Source: 62-47 sp044463945 (GTDB lineage: Bacteria; Pseudomonadota; Alphaproteobacteria; Rhizobiales; Xanthobacteraceae). From it: a stretch of 64,000 bases of DNA. The stretch lies in assembly GCA_044463945.1 (NCBI GenBank), contig JBIQLW010000006.1, positions 1 through 64,000 on the forward strand, in the 5' to 3' direction. The notes under the pieces were generated by a model, which searched no databases, had not been told where the DNA came from, and was given only the letters and a program-made list of their open reading frames with translations. A program made the translations under genes and the position numbers. The number at the start of each line of letters is the position of its first letter. Position 1 is the stretch's first letter. This document shows, piece by piece, positions 8,852 through 17,775 of the stretch.

Positions 8852-10081
8852 ATGAATTACAGTCAGTTCTTCAGCGACGCCGTCAATCGCCTGCACGACG
8901 AGCGGCGCTACCGTGTTTTCGCCGATCTGGAGCGCATCGCGGGCCGCTTCCCGCACGCCGTCTGGCACTCGCCGGCCGGCGAGCGTCCCGTGGTAATGTG
9001 GTGCTCCAACGACTATCTCGGCATGGGCCAGCACCCCAAGGTGGTCGGCGCGATGGTCGAAACCGCCACCCGCGTCGGCACCGGAGCCGGCGGCACCCGC
9101 AACATCGCCGGCAACCACCATCCGCTGGTCCAGCTCGAACGCGAACTCGCCGACCTGCACGGCAAGGAAGCGGCGCTGTTGTTCACCTCAGGCTACGTCT
9201 CCAACCAGACCGGCATCTCGACGCTGGCGAAGCTCATTCCGAACTGCCTGATCCTGTCCGATGCGCTCAATCATAACTCGATGATCGAGGGTATCCGCCA
9301 GTCCGGCTGCGAGCGTCAGGTGTTCCGTCACAACGATCTCGCCCACCTTGAGGAGCTGCTGATCGCCGCCGGGCCGCAACGCGCCAAGCTGATCGTCTGC
9401 GAAAGCCTGTATTCGATGGACGGCGACATCGCGCCGCTGGCGAGGATCTGCGATCTGGCCGAGCGCTATGGCGCCATGACCTATGTCGATGAAGTCCATG
9501 CCGTGGGCATGTACGGCCCGCGCGGCGGCGGCATCGCCGAGCGCGACGGCGTCATGCACCGTATCGACGTGCTGGAAGGCACGCTGGCCAAGGCCTTCGG
9601 CTGCCTCGGCGGCTACATCACCGCAAGGGCCGAGATCATCGACGCGGTGCGCTCCTACGCGCCGGGCTTCATCTTCACCACGTCGCTGCCGCCGGCCGTC
9701 TGCGCCGCCGCCACCGCCGCGATCCGCCATCTGAAAGCGTCAAGCTGGGAGCGCGAGCGCCATCAGGAGCGGGCGGCGCGCACCAAGGCCATCCTCAACG
9801 CCGCCGGCCTGCCGGTGATGTCGAGCACCACGCATATCGTGCCGGTGTTCGTCGGCGATCCCGAGCGCTGCAAGAAGGCCAGCGACCTGCTGTTGCAGGA
9901 GTTCGGCATCTACATCCAGCCGATCAACTATCCCACCGTGGCCAAGGGGACCGAACGGCTGAGGATCACGCCGTCGCCATACCACGACGACATCCTGATT
10001 GATCAACTGGCCGAAGCGCTGGTCCAGGTCTGGGAACGTCTCGAACTGCCGCTCCACGCCGCCCCGCTCGCTGCGGAATAA
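8852..10081 (+). CDS. hemA: 5-aminolevulinate synthase
   Basis: 409 aa from the ATG at 8852 (MNYSQFFSDAVNRL), matching the size of alphaproteobacterial ALA synthases; the open frame upstream to 8690 is not family-like. It condenses glycine and succinyl-CoA to 5-aminolevulinate, the first step of haem and tetrapyrrole synthesis in this class, using PLP. Conserved blocks are WCSNDYLGMGQHP, GAGGTRNIAGNHH, DEVHAVGMYG and the PLP lysine Lys247 in GTLAKAFGCLGG. Product demand fits the aa3 oxidase and its haem A synthesis genes further on. A possible FixK/FNR box lies upstream. Confidence 0.97.
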   Translation: MNYSQFFSDAVNRLHDERRYRVFADLERIAGRFPHAVWHSPAGERPVVMWCSNDYLGMGQHPKVVGAMVETATRVGTGAGGTRNIAGNHHPLVQLERELADLHGKEAALLFTSGYVSNQTGISTLAKLIPNCLILSDALNHNSMIEGIRQSGCERQVFRHNDLAHLEELLIAAGPQRAKLIVCESLYSMDGDIAPLARICDLAERYGAMTYVDEVHAVGMYGPRGGGIAERDGVMHRIDVLEGTLAKAFGCLGGYITARAEIIDAVRSYAPGFIFTTSLPPAVCAAATAAIRHLKASSWERERHQERAARTKAILNAAGLPVMSSTTHIVPVFVGDPERCKKASDLLLQEFGIYIQPINYPTVAKGTERLRITPSPYHDDILIDQLAEALVQVWERLELPLHAAPLAAE

Positions 10082-10100
10082 TTCCCGCTACGATTCGGCC

Positions 10101-10772
10101 TTACTGGGGCGACAACGCCGCCGGCAGCAATGCCGGGCGTCGGGTCGTGTCTTCCGACAGCACGATGCGCATCAGGTCGGCGGTGTTGCGCGCGCCGAGC
10201 TTGTCCATGATCCGGGCGCGATGGACCTCGACCGTGCGCGGGCTGATGCCGAGCCGCCGTCCCGCCTCCTTGTTCGAGGCGCCGCGCGCCACTTGCAGCA
10301 GCACGTCGCGCTCGCGGCAGGTCAGCAGGTGCCGCCCGGCGAAGTCCGTCAACCCCTCGATATGCACCTCCCTGGCCCGGCGATAGACCGCCACTGCGTC
10401 CCGCACGCGGGCAATCATGGCGTTCGCCGCGAACGGCTTCTCCAGGAAATCCACGGCCCCGAACTTCATCGCGGCCACCGCGGTCGCGATATCTCCGTGC
10501 CCGGAGATCACCACCACCGGCGGCGACGGCGTGCGGATCGCTGCCAGTTGGCGCAGCACCCGCAGGCCCGGCTCGTCGGGCAGGTTGAGGTCGAGGATGA
10601 TGCAGCACGGCTGCTGCTGCCGAACGGCATCGAGAAACGCTCCGGCATCCCCGAACGCCCGAGGCAGGTAACCCTCGATGCGCAGCAGCAGGCTCAGCGC
10701 GTCACGAACCGATTCGTCGTCATCAACAATGAACACAACGGCGGAAGCATCGAAATCAAGATGGGCGGCCAT
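10101..10772 (-). CDS. FixJ/NarL-type response regulator
   Basis: 223 aa. The N-terminal receiver domain has the acidic pocket DDDES (about 17-21), phospho-acceptor Asp61 in CIILDLNLP and a late lysine in LEKPF. The C-terminal LuxR/FixJ helix-turn-helix is ASNKEAGRRLGISPRTVEVHRARIMDKLGARN. The DGDIATAV-like stretch (GHGDIATAVAAMKFGAVDF) is the FixJ/TodT subtype. It is divergent from the hybrid kinase gene, with 206 bp between starts, and convergent with hemA. No fixL lies beside it, so I do not call it fixJ. Its partner may be the adjacent kinase. Confidence 0.9.
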   Translation of the reverse strand: MAAHLDFDASAVVFIVDDDESVRDALSLLLRIEGYLPRAFGDAGAFLDAVRQQQPCCIILDLNLPDEPGLRVLRQLAAIRTPSPPVVVISGHGDIATAVAAMKFGAVDFLEKPFAANAMIARVRDAVAVYRRAREVHIEGLTDFAGRHLLTCRERDVLLQVARGASNKEAGRRLGISPRTVEVHRARIMDKLGARNTADLMRIVLSEDTTRRPALLPAALSPQ

Positions 10773-10978
10773 CGCAATCTTCCATGAGAGAATATCGATG
10801 TTACTACAACTTATACGTGTGTAACCCGATTCGCCCTCATTTGCAATTGCAGGCGCGGGGAATGCGCGCCGGCTGAAATACCGCTACAATCGCAACCAGC
10901 TAAAGGCCCGTGCGGAGCGTTGGGCCGGGACAGCGGGGAGAGGCCGGGAACCCTCCGGCCGGCGATGAGGCGCGCGTT

Positions 10979-13900
10979 ATGCTGCACGACTGGGGCGTGA
11001 TTGCCGCCGCGTTCTGCTACATCGGCTTCCTGTTCGCGGTGGCCTACTACGGCGACCGGCCCGCGCGCCGCCGACGCAGCAGCGGCGCCGGTCTGATCTA
11101 TCCGCTGTCGCTCGCGATCTACTGCACGTCCTGGACATTCTTCGGATCGGTTGGCTTCGCCACCCGCAACAGCATCGATTTTCTGGCGATCTATATCGGC
11201 CCGGTCATCATGATCGCGCTCTGCACGCCGTTGCTGCGTCGGGTGATCGAACTGGCGAAGTCGCAGAACATCACCTCGATCGCCGACTTCATCGCCGCCC
11301 GCTACGGCAAGAGCCAGGCGGTGGCGGCGACGGTGGCGATCATCGCCATCATCGGCTCGGTGCCCTACATCGCCTTGCAGCTCAAGGCGGTCGGCTCCTC
11401 GCTCGAAACCATCATGGGCGAGGATCACGCCATCACCAGCGTGCCGATCGTCGGCGACATCGCCTTGATCGTGACGCTGGCGATGGCGGCGTTCGCGGTG
11501 CTGTTCGGCACCCGGCAATCCGACGCCACCGAGCACCAGCACGGCCTGATGCTGGCAGTCGCCACCGAGTCGATCGTCAAGCTGGTCGCCTTCATCACCG
11601 CCGGCGCCTTCGTGACGTTCTGGATGTTCGGTCCGCTCGAACTGTTCGATCTCGCGATGAAAGCGCCGGAGGCGGCGCGGGCGATCAGCTACACGCCGTC
11701 GATCGGCAATTTCCTGACGATGGTGCTGTTGTCGTTCTTCGCAATCATGTTCCTGCCGCGCCAGTTTCACGTCAGCGTGGTGGAGAATTCCAACGCCGCC
11801 GAGGTCGAGCGCGCCCGCTGGCTGTTTCCGCTCTATCTGGTCGCGATCAACCTGTTCGTGATCCCCATTGCACTGGCGGGACTGGTGTCGTTCCCGTTCG
11901 GCAAGGTTGACAGCGACATGTTCGTGCTGGCGCTGCCGGTCGAGGGCAAGGCTCCCCTTCTCGCGGTCATCGTCTTCATCGGCGGACTGTCCGCCGCTAC
12001 CGCGATGGTGATCGTGGAGTGCGTCGCCCTGGCGATCATGGTGTCGAACGACCTGCTCATTCCGCTGATCCTGCCGCGCAATCCCCGCATCGCCAACAAG
12101 GATTTCGGCAACCTCGTGCTGAAGATCCGCCGGGTCGCGATCTTCGCCATCATGATCATGGCGTATCTGTATTTCCGCGCCCTCGGCACCGCCCAGCTCG
12201 CCGCCATCGGGCTGTTGTCTTTCGCGGCAATCGCGCAACTCGCGCCGTCGTTCCTCGGCGGCCTGATCTGGCGACGCGGCACCGCGCGCGGCGCCATGAG
12301 CGGGATGCTGGTCGGGTTCGCGGTGTGGTCCTACACGCTGTTCCTGCCGAGCTTCATCGAAGGCAGCACCGTCGGCATGATGTTCATCCAGAACGGCCCG
12401 TTCGGCATCGGCGCCCTGCGGCCGCAAGCGCTGTTCGGCGCCAGCTTGCCGCCCTTGATGCACGGGGTGCTGTGGAGCCTGTCGCTCAACATCCTGGCCT
12501 ATGTCGCGTTCTCGCTGATGCGCCAGCCGTCGTCGATCGAGCGCCTGCAAGCCGACGTCTTCGTGCCGACCAAGCTGGCGCCGATGACGCCCGCGTTCCG
12601 GCGCTGGCGCAGCACGGTGACGGTACAGGACATCATGAGCACCGTGGCGCAGTATCTCGGCCCGGAGCGTGCGCGCCAGTCGTTCGAAGCCTTCGCTGCC
12701 AGCCGCCGCATCCGGCTGGAGCCCTCGGCGCCGGCCGAGTTCGAACTGCTGCAACACGCCGAACACCTGATCGCTTCGTCGATCGGGGCGGCATCGTCGC
12801 GGCTGGTGCTGTCGCTCCTGCTGCGCAAGCGCACGCTCTCAGCCAAGGCGGCGCTGAAGCTGCTCGACGATTCCCACGCCGCGCTGCATTTCAACCGCGA
12901 GATCCTCCAGACCGCGCTCAATCACGTCCGGCAGGGCATCGCGGTGTTCGACCCCGATTTGCAGTTGATCTGCTCCAATCACCAGTTCGGCGAAATCCTC
13001 GGCCTGCCCTCGCACATCGTCCAGATCGGCGTGCCGCTGCGCGAAATCCTCGACTACCTCGCCGGCTCGCACGCCATGACCACGAGCGATCATCGGACCT
13101 TCACCGAAATCCGGCTGGCGACCTGGACCAGGGACGGCGAACCTTATCTTGAACGGCTGCCGAACCGGAAAATCGTGATCGAGGTACGCGCCAACCGGAT
13201 GCCCGACGGCGGCCTGGTGATCACCTTCTCGGACGTCACGCCGAGCTTCGAGGCGGCCGAGGCGCTGGAGCGCGCCAACGCCTCGCTCGAACGCCGGGTG
13301 CGCGCCCGCACCGAGGAACTGACGCGGCTCAACTCCGAACTGGCCCACGCCAAGAGCGTCGCGGAAGAAGCCAACCTGTCGAAGACGCGGTTTCTTGCCG
13401 CCGCCAGCCATGACATCCTGCAACCGCTCAACGCCGCGCGCCTCTATGTCACCAGCCTGGTGGAACGCCAGAGCGGCGGCGAGGATTCGCGCCTGGTCGA
13501 AAACATCGACGACTCGCTGGAGGCGATCGAGGAAATCCTTGGCGCGCTGCTCGACATCTCGCGCCTCGACGCCGGCGCGATGACACCCTCGATCGGCAGC
13601 TTCCGGATCGGCGACCTGATGCGCTCGCTGGAAATCGAGTTCACCCCGATCGCCCGCGCCAAGGGTATCGATCTGACCTTCGTGTCGTGCTCGCTGCCGG
13701 TCGAGTCGGACCGCCTGATGTTGCGGCGACTGTTGCAGAACCTGATCTCCAACGCCATCAAGTACACCCTGCAAGGGCGCGTGCTGGTCGGTTGCCGGCG
13801 GCGCGGGTCCTCGCTGCAGATCATCATCCACGACACCGGCGTCGGCGTGCCGGCGGTCAAGCGCCGCGAGATTTTCAAGGAGTTTCATCGCCTCGAACAG

Positions 13901-14485
13901 GGCGCGCGGATCGCGCGCGGGCTCGGGCTCGGGCTGTCCATCGTCGAACGTCTGGCGCGCATGTTGAACCACCACGTCGCGCTCGACGCCAACGGGCTCG
14001 GCGGCACCATGTTCTCGGTCACCGTGCCGATCGCCACGGCGGTGACCAACCATACGCCGGTGGTCACCTCCAGCACGCCAGTGGCGCGCAGTTCGATGAG
14101 CGGCGCGCTGATCGTCTGCATCGAGAACGATCTCGCCATTCTCGACGGCATGAGGACACTTCTCACCGCATGGGACGCCGAGGTGCTGGCGGCCGCCGAC
14201 CCGGAAACCGCGATCGAGGCGCTGGAGTCGCGAGGCGACAGGGTCACCGGCCTGCTGGTGGACTATCATCTCGACCGCGGCAACGGCATCGCCGCGATCC
14301 GGGAAATCCGCCGCAAGTTCGGCCGCGCCATCCCGGCGATCCTGATCACCGCCGATCGCAGCCCGCACGTTCGCGCCGCGGCTGCCGAGGAACGGATCGC
14401 GGTACTCAACAAGCCGGTCAAGCCGGCGTCGCTGCGAGCGTTGCTGGGGCAATGGCGGACGCAGCAGATGGCGGCCGCGGAGTAG
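10979..14485 (+). CDS. Hybrid histidine kinase with sodium:solute symporter-type sensor domain (CrbS/MxtR-like)
   Basis: 1168 aa from the ATG at 10979. Residues 1 to about 510 form a multi-pass membrane region of the SSF/PutP family (IYCTSWTFFGSVGF, SQNITSIADFIAARYGKSQ, FLPRQFHVSVVEN). A linker and a PAS domain (about 640-750, GIAVFDPDLQLICSN) follow, then a coiled coil, a HisKA domain with His811 in ASHDILQPLNAARLY, an ATPase domain (N box QNLISNAIKY about 920, G box GLGLGLSIVERL about 981) and a C-terminal receiver with Asp1095 in LLVDYHLDRG. This architecture is that of CrbS/MxtR sensors, which control acetyl-CoA synthetase and acetate use. It lies between two response regulator genes. Confidence 0.92.
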   Translation: MLHDWGVIAAAFCYIGFLFAVAYYGDRPARRRRSSGAGLIYPLSLAIYCTSWTFFGSVGFATRNSIDFLAIYIGPVIMIALCTPLLRRVIELAKSQNITSIADFIAARYGKSQAVAATVAIIAIIGSVPYIALQLKAVGSSLETIMGEDHAITSVPIVGDIALIVTLAMAAFAVLFGTRQSDATEHQHGLMLAVATESIVKLVAFITAGAFVTFWMFGPLELFDLAMKAPEAARAISYTPSIGNFLTMVLLSFFAIMFLPRQFHVSVVENSNAAEVERARWLFPLYLVAINLFVIPIALAGLVSFPFGKVDSDMFVLALPVEGKAPLLAVIVFIGGLSAATAMVIVECVALAIMVSNDLLIPLILPRNPRIANKDFGNLVLKIRRVAIFAIMIMAYLYFRALGTAQLAAIGLLSFAAIAQLAPSFLGGLIWRRGTARGAMSGMLVGFAVWSYTLFLPSFIEGSTVGMMFIQNGPFGIGALRPQALFGASLPPLMHGVLWSLSLNILAYVAFSLMRQPSSIERLQADVFVPTKLAPMTPAFRRWRSTVTVQDIMSTVAQYLGPERARQSFEAFAASRRIRLEPSAPAEFELLQHAEHLIASSIGAASSRLVLSLLLRKRTLSAKAALKLLDDSHAALHFNREILQTALNHVRQGIAVFDPDLQLICSNHQFGEILGLPSHIVQIGVPLREILDYLAGSHAMTTSDHRTFTEIRLATWTRDGEPYLERLPNRKIVIEVRANRMPDGGLVITFSDVTPSFEAAEALERANASLERRVRARTEELTRLNSELAHAKSVAEEANLSKTRFLAAASHDILQPLNAARLYVTSLVERQSGGEDSRLVENIDDSLEAIEEILGALLDISRLDAGAMTPSIGSFRIGDLMRSLEIEFTPIARAKGIDLTFVSCSLPVESDRLMLRRLLQNLISNAIKYTLQGRVLVGCRRRGSSLQIIIHDTGVGVPAVKRREIFKEFHRLEQGARIARGLGLGLSIVERLARMLNHHVALDANGLGGTMFSVTVPIATAVTNHTPVVTSSTPVARSSMSGALIVCIENDLAILDGMRTLLTAWDAEVLAAADPETAIEALESRGDRVTGLLVDYHLDRGNGIAAIREIRRKFGRAIPAILITADRSPHVRAAAAEERIAVLNKPVKPASLRALLGQWRTQQMAAAE

Positions 14486-14505
14486 ATACGGCTAGGCGCG
14501 TATTG

Positions 14506-14518
14506 CGTTTCCGTCAAA
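14506..14518 (+). repeat. CGTTTCCGTCAAA intergenic motif, copy 1
   Basis: The 13-mer, followed by further A residues, sits in the 45 bp gap between the convergent hybrid kinase and response regulator genes. Related copies lie at 20165-20177 and 58624-58636, also between convergent genes. It may be part of a bidirectional terminator or a degenerate intergenic repeat. Confidence 0.55.
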
Positions 14519-14530
14519 AAGCGGACGTCT

Positions 14531-15208
14531 TCAGCGCAGCGTGGTTTCGCCCTGCCGCCACTGTCCGCCGGAAATTTTCGCCGCCGCGATCACTGCCTGC
14601 GTACGGCTCTCGACGCCGAGCTTTTGCAGGATTGCCGAGACGTGGGCCTTGATGGTCGCTTCCGATACGCCAAGCTCGTAGGCGATCTGCTTGTTGAGCA
14701 GCCCTTGCGACAGCATCATCAGCACGCGCACCTGCTGCGGCGTCAGGGTCACCAACCTATCCCGCAGCCGGGTCATTGCCGGGTCGGCCGCCGCCGACAG
14801 ATCGACGTCCGGCGGAATCCACACGTCGCCGGCCATCACCTTGACCAGCGCATCGCGCAAGGTCTCGACGCCGAACCGCTTGGGAATGAAGCCCGACGCG
14901 CCGAACTCCAGCGAACTGCGGATAGTCGCGAGATCGTCGCTCGCCGATACGATGACCACCGGAATCGCGGGGTATTGCGCGCGCAGGTAGATCAGGCCCG
15001 AAAATCCGCTGATGCCCGGCATCGACAGGTCGAGCAGCACCATATCGACTTCGGGATTGGCTCCGAGCAGCGCGGTCAGCTCCTCGAACGATCCCGCCTC
15101 GTCGATTCGCGACGCCGCGACCACGCTTGCGACCGCTTGTCGCAGCGCGTCGCGAAACATCGGATGATCGTCAGCAATGACGAGATGGGTGGTGGCAATT
15201 GCGTTCAT
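14531..15208 (-). CDS. LuxR-family response regulator (CrbR/ErdR-like)
   Basis: 225 aa. The receiver domain has acidic residues in IADDHPMFRDAL, phospho-acceptor Asp60 in MVLLDLSMPGISGF, and SASDD and PKRF motifs late in the domain. The C-terminal LuxR helix-turn-helix is LTPQQVRVLMMLSQGLLNKQIAYELGVSEATIKAHVSAIL. The gene is convergent with the SSF-type hybrid kinase, 45 bp apart. In other proteobacteria CrbS-type kinases act on a LuxR-type regulator (CrbR, ErdR) that activates acetyl-CoA synthetase, so this is the most likely output partner. No acs gene is in the window. Confidence 0.88.
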   Translation of the reverse strand: MNAIATTHLVIADDHPMFRDALRQAVASVVAASRIDEAGSFEELTALLGANPEVDMVLLDLSMPGISGFSGLIYLRAQYPAIPVVIVSASDDLATIRSSLEFGASGFIPKRFGVETLRDALVKVMAGDVWIPPDVDLSAAADPAMTRLRDRLVTLTPQQVRVLMMLSQGLLNKQIAYELGVSEATIKAHVSAILQKLGVESRTQAVIAAAKISGGQWRQGETTLR

Positions 15209-15370
15209 CGAAACCGTGGCTGAGCATGACGCACCGGCCCGCCGAGGAGTCCGGCTGTTCGTGGCCGATACTCGCCCGGATTGATGACCTCATGCAAGCG
15301 GCCTGTTCCATTTCGATGCAAGGGAGTTAACGCACGGCGGACATCCTGCCGACGCGCCCGCATGCGCCGC

Positions 15371-15796
15371 TCACGCGCGATTGCCGATGAGTTGCAGCAC
15401 GACCTCGCGCCGATGCGGGCGGCGGCGGTGCTCGATCAGATAGATCGCCTGCCAGGTCCCGAGCGCCAGCCGTCCGCTCAGCACCGGGACCTGAAGCGAC
15501 GTCGCCGTCAGCATGGCGCGGATGTGCGCCGGCATGTCGTCGGGGCCTTCGGTATCGTGGGTCCAGCCGGCGTTCTCGGGCGCGAGGCGGTCGAGCGCGG
15601 TGAGGAGATCGACCCGCACCGAGGGATCGGCGTTTTCCTGAATGGTCAGCGACGCCGAGGTGTGGCGGCAGAACAGCGTCAATTGCCCTTCGTCGACCTG
15701 GGCCCGATCGACGAAAGCTTGCGCCTCGGCGGTGAGATCGACAAATCCCTGCTTCCGCGTCGCCACCGTCAACACGGTCGAAGTCAGCACATCCAT
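15371..15796 (-). CDS. YjbQ family protein (UPF0047)
   Basis: 141 aa from the ATG at 15796, matching the usual YjbQ length; the frame extends to 15844 but would then overlap the upstream gene. Family motifs are FCRHTSASLTIQENADPSVRVDL, the WTHDTEGPDDMPAHI segment and LSGRLALGTWQAIYLIEHR. Members are trimeric and complement thiamine-phosphate synthase mutants weakly, hence the name secondary thiamine-phosphate synthase. The real cellular reaction is unsettled. It is 28 bp downstream of an exported hypothetical protein on the same strand. Confidence 0.9.
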   Translation of the reverse strand: MDVLTSTVLTVATRKQGFVDLTAEAQAFVDRAQVDEGQLTLFCRHTSASLTIQENADPSVRVDLLTALDRLAPENAGWTHDTEGPDDMPAHIRAMLTATSLQVPVLSGRLALGTWQAIYLIEHRRRPHRREVVLQLIGNRA

Positions 15797-15824
15797 TTGC
15801 GTGTCCGCGTATCCGGCGAGCAGA

Positions 15825-16394
15825 TTATATCTTGCCGGCGACATCCTTTTGCACGCGGTCGGCCATCTCCACCAGACGCCGCCAGGCGCGTTCGAGAAAG
15901 CTCATCACCCGCTCGACGTCGCGGTCGCTGGGCAGCGTCAGCTCCAGCTTGCGCTCGGATTCTCCGGGAGGCTTTTCCGCCAGCCCGGGCGAGTCCTTGC
16001 GCAGCGAATCCGACTTGGGCAGTGAGTCCGACTTGGGCAGCGCCTCGTCGATCTTTCCCGACGACGGCTCGCGCGCGGCGAGTTGCGCGCGCAGTCCCTC
16101 GTTCTCCTTCTGCAACCGCCCGATTTCGCTATCGAGGGCGGCCCGCTCGTCCGGCATCGCGTAGCACGCCCAGCCGATCTTCTTGCTGTTGCAGATCGAC
16201 GTCGTCCCGGTGCGGGTATCGAGCCGCAGCACGCCGTCGGATACCGGCGCCAGCGTGTAGCGGCCGTTATCGGTGTCCGGCATCGTCTGCGCGAAAGCCG
16301 GGGCCGGCAGGATCGCCACGCCGAACAGCGCCGCGCGAGCCAGCGGACGGAGCCGAAGCCGCGCGCTCGAAAATCCACCGCTTGCCAACGCCAT
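15825..16394 (-). CDS. Exported hypothetical protein with coiled coil
   Basis: 189 aa from the ATG at 16394, chosen because GGAGG lies 6 bp upstream. A basic N-terminus and a hydrophobic core (ARAALFGVAILPAPAFA) form a signal peptide. A small domain with two cysteines follows (SICNSKKIGWACYAMPDE), then a short coiled coil (LDSEIGRLQKENEGLRAQLAARE), a serine/lysine-rich stretch with a tandem SLPKSD repeat, and a C-terminal helix (VERVMSFLERAWRRLVEMADRVQKD). The site is probably periplasmic. I do not recognise a family with known function. Confidence 0.75.
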   Translation of the reverse strand: MALASGGFSSARLRLRPLARAALFGVAILPAPAFAQTMPDTDNGRYTLAPVSDGVLRLDTRTGTTSICNSKKIGWACYAMPDERAALDSEIGRLQKENEGLRAQLAAREPSSGKIDEALPKSDSLPKSDSLRKDSPGLAEKPPGESERKLELTLPSDRDVERVMSFLERAWRRLVEMADRVQKDVAGKI

Positions 16395-16453
16395 CCGCGT
16401 CCTCCGCAATGATTGCGCCAGGGAGCGCGCCAAGAATAGCACGAGGTCGGCGC

Positions 16454-17077
16454 TCAGGCTGTCGGCCGGTATGCTCCGCGCCCCGACTTCAACGCGTCCG
16501 CCAGCAATTCGATCCGATCCTGCCCCCAGAACACCTCGCCGTCGAGCACATAGGCGGGCGAGCCGAACACGTCGGCGCCGAGCGCATCCTGACGGTTCTG
16601 CTCGTAGGCCACCCCGACTTCATCGCTCGTCGAGCGCTCGACCAACTCACCGCCTGGCAACCCGGCCTCGTCCGCCAGCCGCCGCACCACGGCGGCATCA
16701 GCGAGATCCTTCTGATCCTCCCAGATCGCGGCATAGGCCCGGCGCAGAAACCCGTCCGGATCGAGCCCGGCCGCAACCGCGGCGATCACCACACCGTCGG
16801 CCAGCCGGGCGTTGAACGGCCAGTGTCTGGGCTGCAAATGAAAATTCAGGCCGCGCTTGTCGCGCCAGCGCTGTAATTCGACCATGCGGTAGCGCTGACG
16901 CACCGGGTGCCGCTTCATCAAGGGCAGGCCGCCGGTTTCGGAAAACAGGTCGAGCAACACCACGGGCTTATGATTTACCTCGAGATCATAGGTACTTACG
17001 AGATTTCGAAAGGCCGCGTGCCCGATATAGGCCCACGGCGATTGAAACGAGAAATAGTAATCGATCGAGCGTGACAT
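16454..17077 (-). CDS. DsbA-family / 2-hydroxychromene-2-carboxylate isomerase-like protein
   Basis: 207 aa from the ATG at 17077, with GGAG 6 bp upstream. The opening DYYFSFQSPWAYIGH and the later VFGSPAYVLDGEVFWGQDRIELL are the signature of kappa-class GST / HCCA isomerases, a thioredoxin fold with a helical insertion. There is no CXXC, so it is not a disulfide oxidase; the SPW serine sits where kappa GSTs bind glutathione. The reaction may be a glutathione-dependent isomerisation of an aromatic catabolite, which is inferred from family. It is divergent from the ATP synthase operon. Confidence 0.82.
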   Translation of the reverse strand: MSRSIDYYFSFQSPWAYIGHAAFRNLVSTYDLEVNHKPVVLLDLFSETGGLPLMKRHPVRQRYRMVELQRWRDKRGLNFHLQPRHWPFNARLADGVVIAAVAAGLDPDGFLRRAYAAIWEDQKDLADAAVVRRLADEAGLPGGELVERSTSDEVGVAYEQNRQDALGADVFGSPAYVLDGEVFWGQDRIELLADALKSGRGAYRPTA

Positions 17078-17267
17078 GCTGACTCCGGGAAAAGTGCGGC
17101 GGGCGATCGCGCCATCCCACCAGAGCCACCATCGCGGAACAAGAGCGCTTTGCGCACAACAAAGCCGCAACTCTGCCGGTACGCCGCTGCGGCGATCCCG
17201 CGCATCGACTCTGGCACGATCGAATATATGCAGTTATTTCAATGGCCTAACCTTATTTTCGGTCGTC

Positions 17268-17296
17268 TTGACTTGGTGCGACGCCGTCAGTATGGT
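17268..17296 (+). promoter_or_regulatory. Candidate sigma-70 promoter of the F0 ATP synthase operon
   Basis: TTGACT (17268-17273) and TATGGT (17291-17296) are separated by exactly 17 bp. Transcription would start near 17303, about 60 bp before the atpI ATG. It is the best -35/-10 pair I see in the 287 bp gap between the divergent DsbA-family gene and atpI. Confidence 0.5.
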
Positions 17297-17364
17297 CCGC
17301 GCGGGTTTCGAGGGTTGCGGGGCACGCTTTTCCTTCATTTTGACCTCGTTTCGGGTGTCGAGCC

Positions 17365-17775
17365 ATGGCGAACGGCACAGGCAACGGCGGATCAAATCAT
17401 GATGGAGCACCCGGCAAACCGCTCCCTGACGATGCTGCGCTTTCCGCAAGACTTGGACGCCTGGACCAACGGTTATCCTCTCTGAGGGACACCCGGAAAT
17501 CCGAGGCGGACCTGGACGAGCGGCAGAACCAGGACGCATCGGCGCGCGCTTCCGCGCTGGCTCGTGGTTTCCGCCTGTCGTCCGAACTGGTTGCGGGAGT
17601 TGCTGTCGGCGCGGCCATCGGCTGGGGGTTCGACTATCTGCTATCGACCTCGCCCTGGGGTCTCATCGTGTTTTTCCTTCTCGGCTTCGCTGCCGGAGTG
17701 GTCAATCTGATGCGGGTCGCGGGCGTTGTACCTGACGTGAAGGATCGCGTGACGGGCCCCCCGCGGGACCCGTGA
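17365..17775 (+). CDS. atpI: ATP synthase protein I
   Basis: 136 aa. A hydrophilic, low-complexity N-terminal half is followed by two predicted membrane helices (SELVAGVAVGAAIGWGFDYLL and GLIVFFLLGFAAGVVNLMRVAG), the AtpI/AtpZ layout. AtpI-type proteins assist c-ring assembly or Mg transport and are not part of the finished enzyme. It opens the F0 operon and is separated from atpB by 105 bp carrying three tandem hairpins. The ribosome binding site is weak. Confidence 0.9.
   Translation: MANGTGNGGSNHDGAPGKPLPDDAALSARLGRLDQRLSSLRDTRKSEADLDERQNQDASARASALARGFRLSSELVAGVAVGAAIGWGFDYLLSTSPWGLIVFFLLGFAAGVVNLMRVAGVVPDVKDRVTGPPRDP

Noticed and set aside
10101..10772. Naming the regulator fixJ
   Set aside because: The subtype fits, but no fixL or fixK lies next to it, and many FixJ-like paralogues exist in this group.
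10811..12766. A 651-codon minus-strand open frame opposite the symporter-type kinase
   Set aside because: It is an Arg/Gln/His-rich shadow of the real kinase frame and has no plausible start signal or domain.
16454..17077. Calling the DsbA-fold protein a disulfide oxidoreductase
   Set aside because: No CXXC motif is present; SPW occupies that place, as in kappa-class transferases and isomerases.
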